The notes: generated by a model from the letters alone, not told the origin. A DNA stretch of 64,000 nt from Scylla paramamosain (GCF_035594125.1 NC_087171.1:16671767-16735766), one strand, 5' to 3'. Positions 37,927 to 50,970 are shown, counted from the stretch's first letter. Made by a program: numbers and translations.

Positions 37927-37950
37927 TTTGTTTGTTTGTTTGTTTGTTTG
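37856..37950. repeat. (GT)33-(GTTT)7 compound microsatellite
   Basis: GT dinucleotides convert into GTTT tetramers at 37922. Confidence 0.96.
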
Positions 37951-38074
37951 AGTTCCTATTATATTCAATGGGAACGAGGCAGTTTAGTCGTGGCCACAAC
38001 ACCCATGAAACACGGCTGACTTACCAACATAAGTACATAATGATCGCGGTAAAGAATACATACATAAAATTACA

Positions 38075-38076
<2 letters not shown>

Positions 38077-38166
<90 letters not shown>
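38077..38166. repeat. (GA)44 microsatellite
   Basis: Uninterrupted GA. Confidence 0.97.
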
Positions 38167-38169
<3 letters not shown>

Positions 38170-38479
38170 AATTTTCTTTACTACAGGTTATCAAGGCATG
38201 AAATATTTCAGATCATTCATCGTCCAAATATTACATCGGTAACTCTCAAGGATAAGTCGTAAATAATATGTGATAGTAATACTGGAAACTGGTGAGACGG
38301 ACAAAACAGACCGTAAAATACATGGAATAGACAAAGGAAGATATATAGAAAAGGAAATATTTTAGAGCACTCCAAATACTGACAGAAAAGGACTGAAACT
38401 TCTCAATATCTGGGTCAGGAATATTCGCTAAAATTGCTCCAAAAGTGCATCAAAGAAACGTTACAGCAAATTAGATTCC

Positions 38480-39080
38480 CTAGCGTTGCACCTTATTGGA
38501 ACAGAGAAAAATAAATAATGTTAAAGGAGAAAAACCAAAATTATTAACAAAGAAATGTAAGAAGTGAAACGAAATCAGGAAGGAGATGAAAGAAAAAAAG
38601 AAGGAAGAAATTAAAATGGTAATATAATCAATCCCGCGAACACAAAATAGTTTTAAAGGTTTCAAGGAAGTTAATGCAATAAAAGAGAGTCGCTATGTAA
38701 AGAAGAAAAGTGAAGGAAAAAAAGGGAAGGATGAACGAAGCCATGATTAAAGGATAATTATGTTTGTTAAAAGGAGAGAAGACTTTGTAAAGAAAACACC
38801 TACAGAAAGTTAGTAAAATAAAAGTTGCACAATGAAAAAAAATTCGTAGAAAGAACATTACTGCGTAAAGGAAACACTAAGGAAGGGACGCTCCGTAAAA
38901 GAAACACTGAAAAAGAAAAAAATTTCAAAGGAAATAAAAAAAAATAGGAAAAAGTTCATAAAACAACAGAGGAATTGTTAAAAAAAAATTCTAACAGATA
39001 ATTTCTTAAAAAAAAAAAGAAGAAACGTTAACAGAGTTCGCAAAAAAAAAAAAAGACTAATAAATAATAGCATTTCGTGA
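38480..39080. other. A-rich purine tract with degenerate short repeats
   Basis: About 600 bp of A- and G-rich DNA in which GTAAAGGAAACACT-like and TTAAAAAAAA-like segments recur irregularly. It may be a heavily eroded minisatellite. Minus-strand Phe/Leu frames are artefacts. Confidence 0.45.
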
Positions 39081-39081
39081 A

Positions 39082-39084
<3 letters not shown>

Positions 39085-39141
<57 letters not shown>
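39085..39141. repeat. (CA)28 microsatellite
   Basis: Uninterrupted CA. Confidence 0.97.
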
Positions 39142-39145
<4 letters not shown>

Positions 39146-39482
39146 GAAACGGAGAACAAGTTGGAAAACAGAAATCCCAGGTGAAATCTTGTGAAAGAAG
39201 CTTGCCGTTCGCCGTACTCACGTTCCAGTTGTAAAAATAGAAAGTGAAGAGGGTTGAAGAAAGGAAAAAAAGAAAAAAAGGGGAGTTGTGAAGGAGTCTC
39301 GTCCCGGCTGAATGTCATTAGCAGCGATGATGACATGATGGATAGAGGAAAATTAGGCAGCGAGATCAGGACAAGAGGCCGAGACAAGTGGTGTTGTGAG
39401 CCCTTCAGCTAAGTGAGACGAGTGAGTGTTGGACGAGGAACTGGCCTGCTCTTTTTCGCTCTCCCCGCTTTTTTTCCCCCTT

Positions 39483-39491
<9 letters not shown>

Positions 39492-39571
<80 letters not shown>
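39492..39571. repeat. (CT)40 microsatellite
   Basis: Entered from a C run; a GA array follows 80 bp downstream as a possible hairpin partner. Confidence 0.97.
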
Positions 39572-39573
<2 letters not shown>

Positions 39574-39649
39574 CTTTGATTTTCTACTTTTACTTTTCTT
39601 ATTTCTTTTTTTGGGGTTTTATTTTAGTTTCGCTTTCATAACTTCTAGC

Positions 39650-39650
<1 letters not shown>

Positions 39651-39719
<69 letters not shown>
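39651..39719. repeat. (GA)34 microsatellite
   Basis: Partner of the CT array at 39492. Confidence 0.97.
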
Positions 39720-39720
<1 letters not shown>

Positions 39721-39829
39721 CATTACTTCAAAAAAATTTATGATGGAAAGGATTTGCTTTGTTTGCCTTGTTACAGTCAGATTTTAAGTGAAATAAGTTA
39801 CTTTTAGAGCGTAGAGTTATTTGTAATGA

Positions 39830-40034
<205 letters not shown>

Positions 40035-40277
40035 TGTTATTATCTCAGTAGTAGTTGTTGTTGTATTAAAGACAAAAAGAGTTTCAGTGGTCCTGATAGT
40101 AATATGGATGCTAGCATTGGTATTAATGGCATCAGCAATACAAAAAATATAAGATGTATGAAAAAAAAACGAAAAGATAAAAGCATTGGAGGAGCAGGAC
40201 ACGCGAGAAAAAATATGGAATTGAAGGAGGGAAAAAGCGAGGAAGAAGAATAGGATGTGAGGGAAATGAAAGACGAT

Positions 40278-40470
40278 TGAGGAGGAGGAGGAGGAGGAGG
40301 AGGAGGAGGAGGTAAAAAGAAAGAGAAGTGGCTGAAGAATAAGAAGCATAAGAAGAAAGAGAGGAGGAGGAGGAGGAGGAGGAGGAGGAGGAAAAAAGAA
40401 TGGGCTGAAAAATGAGAAGCATAAGAAGAAAGAGGAGGAGGAGGTGGAGGAGGAGGAGGTAGTAGTGGTG
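40278..40470. repeat. Three GGA arrays with repeated spacers
   Basis: GGA runs near 40280-40312, 40362-40392 and 40434-40460 are separated by related spacers containing GGCTGAA.AATGAGAAGCATAAGAAGAAAGAG, so a ~75-bp higher-order unit is repeated. Confidence 0.8.
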
Positions 40471-40547
40471 GTGAATAATAGGAAGTATAAGAAAAAGAAA
40501 AGAAGATAAGTAAAAAGAAAAAGATGAATAGAAATATGAATAATAAG

Positions 40548-40550
<3 letters not shown>

Positions 40551-40636
<86 letters not shown>
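40551..40636. repeat. (GA)43 microsatellite
   Basis: Uninterrupted GA; a TC array follows 147 bp downstream. Confidence 0.97.
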
Positions 40637-40638
<2 letters not shown>

Positions 40639-40781
40639 AAATTTTTATCACTTACCATTGTTGTTTGCACCCGTTCACACAAAAGCATTATCCTTCAAAT
40701 AGCTAATGCCTTTTGTATTTTATAACTGGTGACGGGAGTATAAAAAGCATAATTTTCTGTTTGTTTGTCGGCTTTTGCTTG

Positions 40782-40783
<2 letters not shown>

Positions 40784-40874
<91 letters not shown>
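40784..40874. repeat. (TC)45 microsatellite
   Basis: Uninterrupted TC. Confidence 0.97.
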
Positions 40875-40877
<3 letters not shown>

Positions 40878-41040
40878 CAGTACGTAATATAATCTATAAA
40901 ATTGACCGTATAAAAAGATCCACTAACTTTAGCAAAATTTTCAAGGTTGCGAGTTAATTATTTTTCGGAAACTAATTGCAATTATGAGTATGTGTACTGG
41001 ATGTCTTATTTTTCTTTGTATTTATTTATATTTTTTATAG

Positions 41041-41076
41041 TGGTAGTGGTGGTGGTGGTGGTGGTGGTGGTGGTGG
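41041..41076. repeat. (GTG)12 microsatellite
   Basis: GTG triplets with one GTA at the start. Confidence 0.93.
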
Positions 41077-41183
41077 AGGTATTGAATCTTGAGTGGTTTC
41101 TTGTTTCACTTTGCACCTCAATTTGTTTGCTTGTCTCTGTCTACTTATATCTTTGTCCTTGTCACTCAGCTGTATCTATTTTC

Positions 41184-41284
<101 letters not shown>

Positions 41285-41360
41285 CCCACTCCTTTCGCTT
41301 GAATATTTAATTAATACGGAAACTTAGTCCTCGAACTGTCTTATAAATTACACTTAATGC

Positions 41361-41395
41361 TTGCCTGCCTGCCTGCCTGTCTATCTGCCTGCCTG

Positions 41396-41458
<63 letters not shown>
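41361..41458. repeat. (GCCT)n-(GT)29 compound microsatellite
   Basis: GCCT tetramers with one TCTA interruption pass into GT dinucleotides at 41400. Confidence 0.95.
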
Positions 41459-41460
<2 letters not shown>

Positions 41461-41707
41461 GGGAGTTGGAAGCATACATAATTGGCTGTGGGGCATATGT
41501 GACGTGCATTATCATCTTAAGCTGTCTTGAGCGAGAAATGACGGCTGAAGTTAGGTCGCGGAAGGTGATGATGTTCTGGCCACCTCGAGAGGGAGAGGGA
41601 GAGGAGGAAGGCGAGGAGGGCCAGGTGTGTGGGAAGGGAAGGACAGTTATGAGGGGAAGTGGTAGGAAAAATAAAAACTTTGACTGGGATATTGCCCGGT
41701 CGATAAA

Positions 41708-41709
<2 letters not shown>

Positions 41710-41789
<80 letters not shown>
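41710..41789. repeat. (GA)40 microsatellite
   Basis: Uninterrupted GA. Confidence 0.97.
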
Positions 41790-41790
<1 letters not shown>

Positions 41791-42192
41791 TAAAGCTTTT
41801 GTATCGTTGTGATGGAGTTTGGAATTTGATTTCAGGCTATAGGAAAAAAAAAAAAGGTGGGATGGATAGCAACTGAAATTGAGCGTGAGGCCTAAAAAGA
41901 AAAGCATTGCTGGGGGAAGGTTTAATAGACGTTAAAAGAAAAAGATAGATACGTAAAGAAGATCCACAGAGGAAGCTGTCTTTCATTCATATGAAAATAG
42001 ACAAGTTCAAATGAATACTAACGTTAAGAGATTGTTTTTTCTTTTAAAACTATCAGTCTTCCCACCCATGTCCGTCCACACCTATTACTTACGAACATAC
42101 ATACATACGTATATACATGGTGATACTGCTAACCAGGAAAATAATTGTACCTCTAGTAACTGATGTACACTACACATTTTTATGAGACACCG

Positions 42193-42411
<219 letters not shown>

Positions 42412-42460
42412 ACTCACACTCCTCCCTAGCTGACAAACAAAACACCTAGTTCACCAGTCA

Positions 42461-42483
42461 AAAAAAAAAAAAAAAAAAAAAAA
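42461..42483. repeat. Poly(A) run, 23 A
   Basis: The longest A homopolymer noted. It lies 50 bp from the dispersed repeat and could be a retroposon tail. Confidence 0.9.
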
Positions 42484-42944
42484 CGTACAAAAATCCGTAG
42501 TTTTAGCGATATATAAACAAAAATTTCAAAGAATCGATTTAAAAACTTCATAAGAGACGATATTACATTAGTGGGTAGCGACGATGAGAGGGGCAGAGTG
42601 TTTCGAGCCGAGCAGAGGCGAATAAAGAGAGATGGTGGTGCGTGTAGTCGCCCTGAGCGAGGCACTGCGGGAGGCTGAGTGGTTGGCGTGTTTAGCCTCT
42701 GAATATTTCCTACAAGGTTCTCGGTTAAGTGGTGGTGGCGGTGGCCGAGGCTCACCTTGCTGCCTGACGGTCTTAGGCGGTGACACAAGGGAAATTTGCC
42801 TTCATTACGTAGATGTATCGGATTACCGGGTGTAAAGGATTGTCTTCGCTTGTGAGGGAAGGCATCGAGGGAGAGAACAGGGTAAAAGAAAGTGACTAAG
42901 TAAAAACAATGAATAAAGAGTATAATAGCAAGTAAAGACGGTAA

Positions 42945-43403
42945 TATTAAGTAAAGAATAACACTGCTGGTCGACTGAAAAAGAATGTAATTGCAAATAA
43001 AGAAAGAACGTGCTGATAGACAGAACATAATAACAAAAGAAAAAAAAAGTTTGCTGATAGAAACATTATTAGAGGAAATTAACAACAAAGCTGCCAGTAG
43101 ATAGATGAAGAAAAGTAATAGCAAATAATGGACAAAACTACACGTAAAATAAAGAAGAAAAGTGTAAAACCAAATGAAAAAAAAAATTGCTGATAGAGGA
43201 AAAAAATGGTAATGAAAGGGAAGAATAAAACTGCTGATTGGTTGAAAGGAATATAGAAAATTAAGACCAAAACCAGTGATATACATACAAAGAGGACGAC
43301 ATGAAATAAAGAAGATAAAAAAAAGATAAAACGTGTTGATTAAGAGAAGAAAAGGGGAAAAAACAGAGACAAAAGAAGCAATAACAGGAAATAAGGCTGC
43401 CAA

Positions 43404-43408
<5 letters not shown>
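42945..43408. repeat. Degenerate ~40-50 bp minisatellite
   Basis: The core (C/T)TGCTGATAG, or variants such as CTGCTGGTCG and CTGCCAGTAG, recurs near 42963, 43011, 43051, 43091, 43187, 43231, 43334 and 43397. It is followed by A-rich AATAGCAAATAAAGAA-like segments. Units between 43100 and 43186 are harder to align. A 350-residue minus-strand frame crosses it and is an artefact of the missing stops. Confidence 0.65.

Positions 43409-43468
<60 letters not shown>
43409..43468. repeat. (CA)30 microsatellite
   Basis: Uninterrupted CA at the end of the minisatellite. Confidence 0.97.
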
Positions 43469-43472
<4 letters not shown>

Positions 43473-43833
43473 TATCAAAACATAAATTTCTGACGTGTTT
43501 TCAATAATAAGAATATAAATTTATACCTTTAAAACATTCGGCACAAAATACTTCAGCTTGTTCTTTCATATTAATCTTTGGTGCAGAGATCGAAGCAAGA
43601 AGGAACCGTAGGTATGTAATAAGAAATAACAAAAAAATATATTAAATGAAAATGATTAGATGTGAGCAATGGTATTTTTTAAAGCCTTTAATTCTGTCGT
43701 GATTGCTGCTTCCCTCTGCATTATGTTTATTGCCTGGATTAACTGTGTCAGAATATAAATGAGTATAAATGAGTTTGTTAATAGTGAGTAATGTCCTTTA
43801 CGCAAAATATATAAAATAATGTTACTGTCTATA

Positions 43834-43835
<2 letters not shown>

Positions 43836-43893
<58 letters not shown>
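43836..43893. repeat. (TG)29 microsatellite
   Basis: Uninterrupted TG. Confidence 0.97.
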
Positions 43894-43897
<4 letters not shown>

Positions 43898-43944
43898 TTA
43901 GTTTTCTGTTTGTTTTATGTCTTTCTGTCTAACTGTATGTATAG

Positions 43945-44055
<111 letters not shown>

Positions 44056-44328
44056 ACACATACACACATACACATACACAAATTCCCCATTCCCTGTGCT
44101 TATCAGGAAATACTGGTTAGTAATGGTATTAATTTGTCACAACACTGGTTTACATAATCACCCCTAATGTTCGAGGTAATTTGTTCATGGCGCGATTTAC
44201 AGCTTGTGTTTTGTGGCTGCTCACTGTAACCACCAACACAGCCATGAACCATTCGCCTTTATTTATAAGTCACGGTGTTGTTCATTGAGTGTAGCAATAT
44301 TTAATCGTATCCTCTTTTTTTTTTCCAG

Positions 44329-44421
44329 GTATGTGTTGTACGACGCTCCCTTCTGGAAAAAAATACTTGGTTTGTTTGAAATGAAGGAGCTGCAGGAAAT
44401 TCTTAGCCTCGAGAAGCTTAC
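44329..44421 (+). CDS. Candidate internal coding exon, 93 nt
   Basis: A strong acceptor (CCTC, T10, CCAG; AG at 44327-44328) precedes a 93-nt open segment that ends at CTTAC|GTAAGT (GT at 44422), a strong donor. The 30 full codons read YVLYDAPFWKKILGLFEMKE then LQEILSLEKL. This looks protein-like: an aromatic N-terminal part and an amphipathic helix rich in Leu, Glu and Lys, without simple repeat. The exon enters after two codon positions and leaves after two, so it is symmetric and skippable. I do not recognise the protein and no neighbouring exon was found. The sequence after the acceptor, GGTATGT, is itself donor-like, so a recursive-splice role is possible. Confidence 0.5.
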
Positions 44422-44628
44422 GTAAGTAGTAAAAACCTTCATAAGCAACAATAACCGTTATGGTGAAGGCTGTTAGGACTGCGATATGAGGGAGGCGCGG
44501 CTCCGGGGGAAGGAAGAGAGAGAAATGTGAGCTGCTTTTTTTTTTTTTTTGTATCGTATAAATTCCATGAGCTTTTTATTGGTGTGGTGTTGGTAGTGAT
44601 GGTGGTGGTTATTGCGAGTTATTGTGGT

Positions 44629-44693
44629 GGTGATGATGATGATGATGATGATGATGTAGTAGTAGTAGTAATAGTAGTAGTAGCAGTAGTAGT
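44629..44693. repeat. (GAT)9-(TAG)n compound microsatellite
   Basis: GAT triplets become TAG triplets with TAA and CAG interruptions. Confidence 0.93.
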
Positions 44694-44759
44694 ACTATAA
44701 TAGGGGTAGCAGTAATAGTGGCTATAACTTCTAACAACACTTCTTTTTCATAACAGACG

Positions 44760-45365
44760 TGTGACTTGAACATTTTCTTGACGCTTGTGACGTGAAGTGC
44801 CCCATCGCTCTTACTCCTACGTACATCAACAAATCTCAATTATTATAAGAAATATTTCAAATTTGTGTGAGTGTACATGCGATTAAACAACGGAGCCGGT
44901 CCACCCTTTTCTTATTTAATTTCTGAATATTACACGTGGATATTTTCTTTCCTATTATAGCTGGTAATATTTACAAGGTGACGTTAACGCATCTGCTCTC
45001 GCTTCCCTTGGTATGCGTGGCCTTCACCTCTCAACCTTCCTCCATTGTAACATATTCCTTGTAACATTTCCCTTCTCCTTGGTCAGGTTTTCCTAATCGT
45101 CGCCTCTTTATGAGCACTCTTATCCTCTTCTTCATTCTCCTTTCCATCTCAGCGTGTAGTGTCCTCCTTTAAAGCGTTTTTACTGTTGTATTAAAACGAA
45201 GCGATCCGGCACTGAATCTCTTGTGTACCACCGATTTACACTAGCTGATGGCGAAGGGCGGAGAATGAATCGAGGCGTCGTACTGAATGAAAGGAGCAGA
45301 GGCGGGAATAAGGTAAGAGTGGCCAGGGAAAAGGAGCGTGGTGTTGAATTGAAAAGGATTAAGCT

Positions 45366-45409
<44 letters not shown>

Positions 45410-46400
45410 GGGCAAGAAGAAACACCAGAGAATGTAGAGTTGTTTTGAGAAATGAAAATGAAAAGTGTTTAAGTTTTGAAAGCGGTTAGACAGATAGACA
45501 GATACAGATAGATAGATAGATAGATAGACTTATACTACCACGTTTCAGCCATGTTTCAATTTTCCCTTTGACAATTTATCGTTTCTTTCACTCAGGAATC
45601 CGCGTTTTATCTTTTGTCATGCGCGTTTGATTTTTCTTTTGCACGTCACCCGAAAGTTAGACGGTATATTTGCTTTGGCTTTTCACACGTGCAGAAGAGG
45701 ACGGAAGTGATGAGAGGAGCGGCGAGTAACGGGAGAGACAGTTACTGACGGGAATATGAATAGAGAGGCGGAGAGTGGGAGACGTTCAGAGCACATCGGA
45801 TGGAGGAGATGCGTGCATGGAAACTGAAGTGAGTGGAAGGATGGGCGAGAATTGGAGCTTCCCAGAGTGTGTATGTAGCAAGGAAGGAAGAGAGAAACAG
45901 GCCAACGCTTCTTAAGACTTCATAAGCTTCCTTTTCTTTTGTGAAGCAGAGTTACAGATGAAGGAAACTCGAAGCAGTGAAGGATAAAACGCGTTTACTG
46001 AGTTACCGGGAAAGTGATGGAGGCAAGAAAGGTTCAGTTATGCGTTTGAATGAGATGACGTCAGGTTGAGCAAGAGAATAGGGAATAAATGAGTGGCATG
46101 GCAAGGTGGGGGCTGAGAGGCGCGGACAGGGAAGTGGGTACGAAGTGGGGTCGGGGAGTACTTGTGGGATGCCAGAGGTAGTTCTTCTTGGCGGTCGCGA
46201 CCCAGACTGAGCGGCGGGTGGTCTCGAAGGGCGAGGCCAAGGTCGGGGATGAAGGTCATTGATCGGCCGCGGGGATGAAGGAAGTGAGCAGGAGTGTGCT
46301 TCAGCGGGCAACCGTCAACACGGCGCGTCTTGTGGTACTGATTGCTCCTCCGGTCTTCCTCGTCGTTGTCATCGTGGGCGTCGTCGTTGTTGTTTTCGTT
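44760..46400. other. Mostly unique non-coding DNA
   Basis: Holds (TG)19 near 45369-45407, (GATA)n near 45506-45528 and a GC-richer stretch at 46080-46390. AAG|GTAAGAG at 45310-45318 is donor-like, but no exon model follows. No recognised gene. Confidence 0.45.
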
Positions 46401-46407
46401 CTATACC

Positions 46408-46450
46408 TCCTCCTCCTCCTCCTCCTCCTCCTCCTCCTCCTCCTCCTCCT
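46408..46450. repeat. (CCT)14 microsatellite
   Basis: Pure CCT triplets at the end of a GC-richer segment. Confidence 0.95.
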
Positions 46451-46575
46451 TTTCTTTCTTTTTCCTGCACCTCTCATGATGGGGATGTCAAAGCTCGGTG
46501 TGTCCTTTGGTGATGCTCGCTGCATGGTTCAGTCTCTTTGTGCATCACGCAGGGCGCTGGCATAGTAACAAGGAC

Positions 46576-46579
<4 letters not shown>

Positions 46580-46663
<84 letters not shown>
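46580..46663. repeat. (TG)42 microsatellite
   Basis: Uninterrupted TG entered from GTGCGTG. Confidence 0.97.
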
Positions 46664-46665
<2 letters not shown>

Positions 46666-46998
46666 TTTGCCAAGAGAGTTGATGGTGGGACTGGTGTAAG
46701 CATGCATGGTAATGTAGGAAATATGTGAACGAATATCGGAGTTACGAAAATAATGATGTAACTGGTGAGAATGTTGTTTTGACGGTATAGATGGAACAAA
46801 TTGCAAAAGGCGTTTGAAGGATGTGAAGGTCTCACCGAATCGTATGGCGGCTCACAGAGTCCTTAGATCCTTCACCTAAAGCTGAAGGACTCTTGCAAAG
46901 GAAAACGAGCCAGGCGGTGAGTGTGGGATGGTAGGGAAGGAGTAAACGGTGGAACGAGAAGGAAACAGGTTGGAAGTGTATGAAAGAGAAACAAAATG

Positions 46999-47170
<172 letters not shown>

Positions 47171-47652
47171 GAGAATTGAATGAAAAGTAGAAGTAAGTAG
47201 ACGTGGTTTCTCTTGTGAATTGTGCCATAGTGCCATTCATATGACACTATTGGTGACGCTCGGCACTCTGTAATGGCTTTTGCCTTTAACATTGTACTTT
47301 CATATTAAAAGGAATGTAAAATTTAGCCATACTGTCTGTGTTCCAATTGTACTCTACTCTTTCATTTTCATCTTCCTTGTAAGGATAATATAACAACATC
47401 TTCCCTTCTGTGATCCAGTTTTTCAGTTATTGCCGATACCGTAAAGTCCATATATAGCTGCTCTCGTGTGCATTCATTCACCTCCATTCACTCTCACCAC
47501 TTCGATGCTATTTCTCTTTTCACCTTTCCCTCATATTTTAATCCTGTCTCTCTAAAATTACTGGTAGCTGTTGTCAGCGTCACGCTTCGCGCTGCCCAAC
47601 ACTTGATTGCTCCTACGCACGCCACACAGTGGATGCTTTCCGTCTCTCACAC

Positions 47653-47761
47653 CTGTCGTGAGCTTCTTTACTTGGGGGTATTTTTTTGCCAAGGCTTCCT
47701 CTAGTTCATGTATGTTGAACAAATCCCTTTCATGTTCCAATGCTTCTACTGCCCTCTGCAT
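47653..47761 (-). CDS. Weak candidate exon, reverse strand, 109 nt
   Basis: On the minus strand, ACGTTTGCAG (AG at 47763-47762) is followed by ATGCAGAGGGCAG. The frame MQRAVEALEHERDLFNIHEL then EEALAKKYPQVKKLTT is rich in Glu, Leu and Lys and looks like a charged helix. It ends at ACAG|GTGTGAG, a donor-like site (47652-47651). The open frame also continues past that site to 47558. The acceptor's pyrimidine tract is poor and I do not recognise the protein. It could equally be a decayed transposon ORF or chance. Confidence 0.25.
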
Positions 47762-48253
47762 CTGCAAACGTAAATGTTCGTGCGCTCTGTGTGTGTATGT
47801 GTGTTTGACAAGTCTTATTACCTTCTAAGAGGATGTTTCTTTGTATGTGTTTCTTTGTATTACCGAATGTGCTACAGAGCTACATTTCGCGTAAGCCTCT
47901 TATGTGTTATTAACATTAAACTTTTGACGGCGTTATGTCGCACCACTGCCGGGAGGGTAAGAAATCCATCCTCCATGTACTGCTAATGTTGCTAGATTTC
48001 AGTGGAGATAATTATTATTCAGACCAGAAATGTGAAATGTGAAGAAAACTGAAATGTGAAGAAAACTAAGTTACTATGGAATTCAACATTAACGTTTAAT
48101 GTTTCTTTCAAAGAACTGGATCCTGATATGTACGTGTTTGTCGTAAAATCTTAAAGTTATATTCTACAACTACACACTTTACCGTAAACCTTTCATGATG
48201 AAGGAAAGAAACTGACATCAATGTTGTGCTTGAATATCATGCCTTTTACTGAG

Positions 48254-48505
<252 letters not shown>

Positions 48506-49380
48506 TTTTGCCCTGTCTTCTGATATCTAAGGATCGCTCCCTGGCACCATCAACTTTCCTTAAAAAGAGTTTCCATTTTTACCTGAAGATTATCGAAGAT
48601 GGTAAACACGGTCATTACATCAATTCTCCGCGCCACAGGAAGGCCCTTCGATCCAAGTGATTAAGTTAAATGACGCTGCAGGAGAGACTTTTGTGTAGAA
48701 ATGTTACCAAATACGATTTCCTTTTTTTTCTCTTTTCACCAACCGTGTGATTTACAGAAATGCTAATGTATTTTATCTTGTATATCGGTTTGTAGAAGAA
48801 AAGTACTTGGATTTAGACTAAGTACAAGGTGTCTTCTTCATTAATTTTTCGAGTTTATGATATTACGCCGAGTTTTTTTTTTTTTTTTTTTATGTATTCA
48901 TGGTTTAATTAGTTTAGTTAGGTCATGCTCCTTCATGGTGTATTCTTATTTTATTTTATTTTTTTCTGTTATCTTTTGAAGAGATTTTGTGTTGATCCGT
49001 ATTTGTATTTATTTATTTATTTTTCAAGAATTATAGTTTCATCTCATTTCTGTTCTCCTGCCACGTCACCCAAAGATTATATGATTCAAGAAGACTGAAC
49101 GTGTGATCAAACATGCTATTTTCTGACCACTGTATATTATCAGTAATGTTTTACTTCACGTATTATTTTTACATTGATATCGAACTTCTGGCCACAAAGA
49201 ATTAAATTTTTGTATAATGTCCACGTATTTATATCATATTCATTTCCATAATAAGATTAACGTATTTTATCGTATCGTATATTAAACACACAAAGGACTT
49301 CATGATGTTTTATGGAGACTTAAGCTTTAATTTATAACGCACTTCACCTCCGGATATCGCTAATTATCGTACACCGCCCA

Positions 49381-49384
<4 letters not shown>
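48506..49384. other. Unique AT-rich non-coding DNA
   Basis: No gene or element recognised; T runs near 48721 and 48874-48891. Confidence 0.6.

Positions 49385-49443
<59 letters not shown>
49385..49443. repeat. (TG)29 microsatellite
   Basis: Uninterrupted TG. Confidence 0.97.
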
Positions 49444-49445
<2 letters not shown>

Positions 49446-49512
49446 CAATGTTTCATTCCTTGCCACAGTGTCTTTTTATTGTAAATCTTTGACTTGATCT
49501 GTGTATATCATC

Positions 49513-49513
<1 letters not shown>

Positions 49514-49599
<86 letters not shown>
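49514..49599. repeat. (CT)43 microsatellite
   Basis: Uninterrupted CT. Confidence 0.97.
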
Positions 49600-49602
<3 letters not shown>

Positions 49603-50353
49603 CGCTTACACTCCACTAATAGAGTACGTGGAAAAGGAAGTGTCTTGAAATATCGCTGATTCAGAAAATAACCCAATTTTTTACTTTCATCCTTCGACAG
49701 CATCACACAGATTCCACGTAATCAGTTGTGAAATGCAGACCAAGCGAGGCAGATCCTGTGATACGATTAACTTCTTTCTCTCTCTCTCTTATTCCTTCTC
49801 ATACTGCGAAAAGGACGACTCTGTTTAAGGTGATGATAGTTTTGCTTTCATAGATTTTCCTTTTTTTTTTTTTTTATTGGAGGGGGATTGGGATTTAGTA
49901 CGGCACTTTACTTAATCTGAGTAATGTTTTATCCTAGTGAGGAGAAATAAATCTACTTGTAAAAACACTAAGAGATTTATAGTCCTTTGGTTTTGTCGGT
50001 AGTCTTTGGTAATTTTACTCTAATCTGTTCTGATAAGCTTGAAGGGAAGTGGTAGGAGTCAAAATCATATCTTTCACTTGGACTTAAAGAAATTGTATAG
50101 TGCTTCGTGTACGTGTTCATGTGGTTTTGTAAGGCAGTCGGGCAGAAATCTGATCTTGTATGAAGGAAATTCGCTTGTCATTTCACCGTGTCCTCCGTCG
50201 TAAATGCTTACAAGTGAGAGTCGTCTGCATCCGCCCGCCTCACTTTTTTTTTTTCTTTTTTTCATTTGTGGTTGACTCACTGAAAAAAAAAAATGATGGC
50301 CGATGCAGAAAATGTATGTTTGTGCTCTTTCTCCTTTGTGCAGTCACTTATTT

Positions 50354-50391
<38 letters not shown>

Positions 50392-50970
50392 AGCCAGAAC
50401 AACAAATCTGCAAGGGCGGAAAATGATGGAATAGAAGGATGGATGCGGTTGGTTAATTAGAGAAAAGGGATGCCTTGCTGAAATGAGGAAGAGGGGAAGG
50501 GACGGAGAGAATGAGTGAACGAAGGAAGGAAGGAAGGAAGGCGGAAGGAAGTTGGTGCATGGACAAGAAACCCTTCCTGGTGACCATCCTCTCGGGAAAA
50601 CCTAAAATTGATTGGTTGTTTAATTACGAAATTGGTCGGTTAGTTTTTACAGTCTTCTATACATTTCCTCCTCCTCCTCATACTTTTCCTTATCGTTCTC
50701 ATCTCGTTCTCATTGTCGTCTTCAACCTATTCCTTCTCTTCCTCTTCCTCTCCTCTCCGCATGCTCATGTCACCCGTTGCATTCCCGGGATGTCATTGGC
50801 TAAAGGTCTTAGGTCACACGCGCACGCAAGGCAAGCAGGCACAGTTTTCCCTCCGTCAATACTCGGTAAATAGTACAGGTCAGGTGCCTCCAGGTGGGAT
50901 GTCTTCGTCATGGTGAGGCCGACGGTGATGCAATGTGAAACTGGTATCATCAGTAACGCTGCTGCCGCCG
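49600..50970. other. Unique non-coding DNA
   Basis: Contains (CA)15 at 50359-50389 and a GGAA run near 50521-50543. No recognised gene. Confidence 0.55.

Noticed and set aside
42640..42760. tRNA-like segment (GGCTGAGTGGTTGGCG then AGGTTCTCGGTT)
   Set aside because: An A-box-like start is present, but the B box is poor and no cloverleaf can be drawn.
42426..43478. 350-residue minus-strand open frame that looks like a membrane protein
   Set aside because: It spans a poly(A) run, a degenerate minisatellite and a CA array. Its hydrophobicity follows from A-rich sequence read in reverse, and no family motif is visible.
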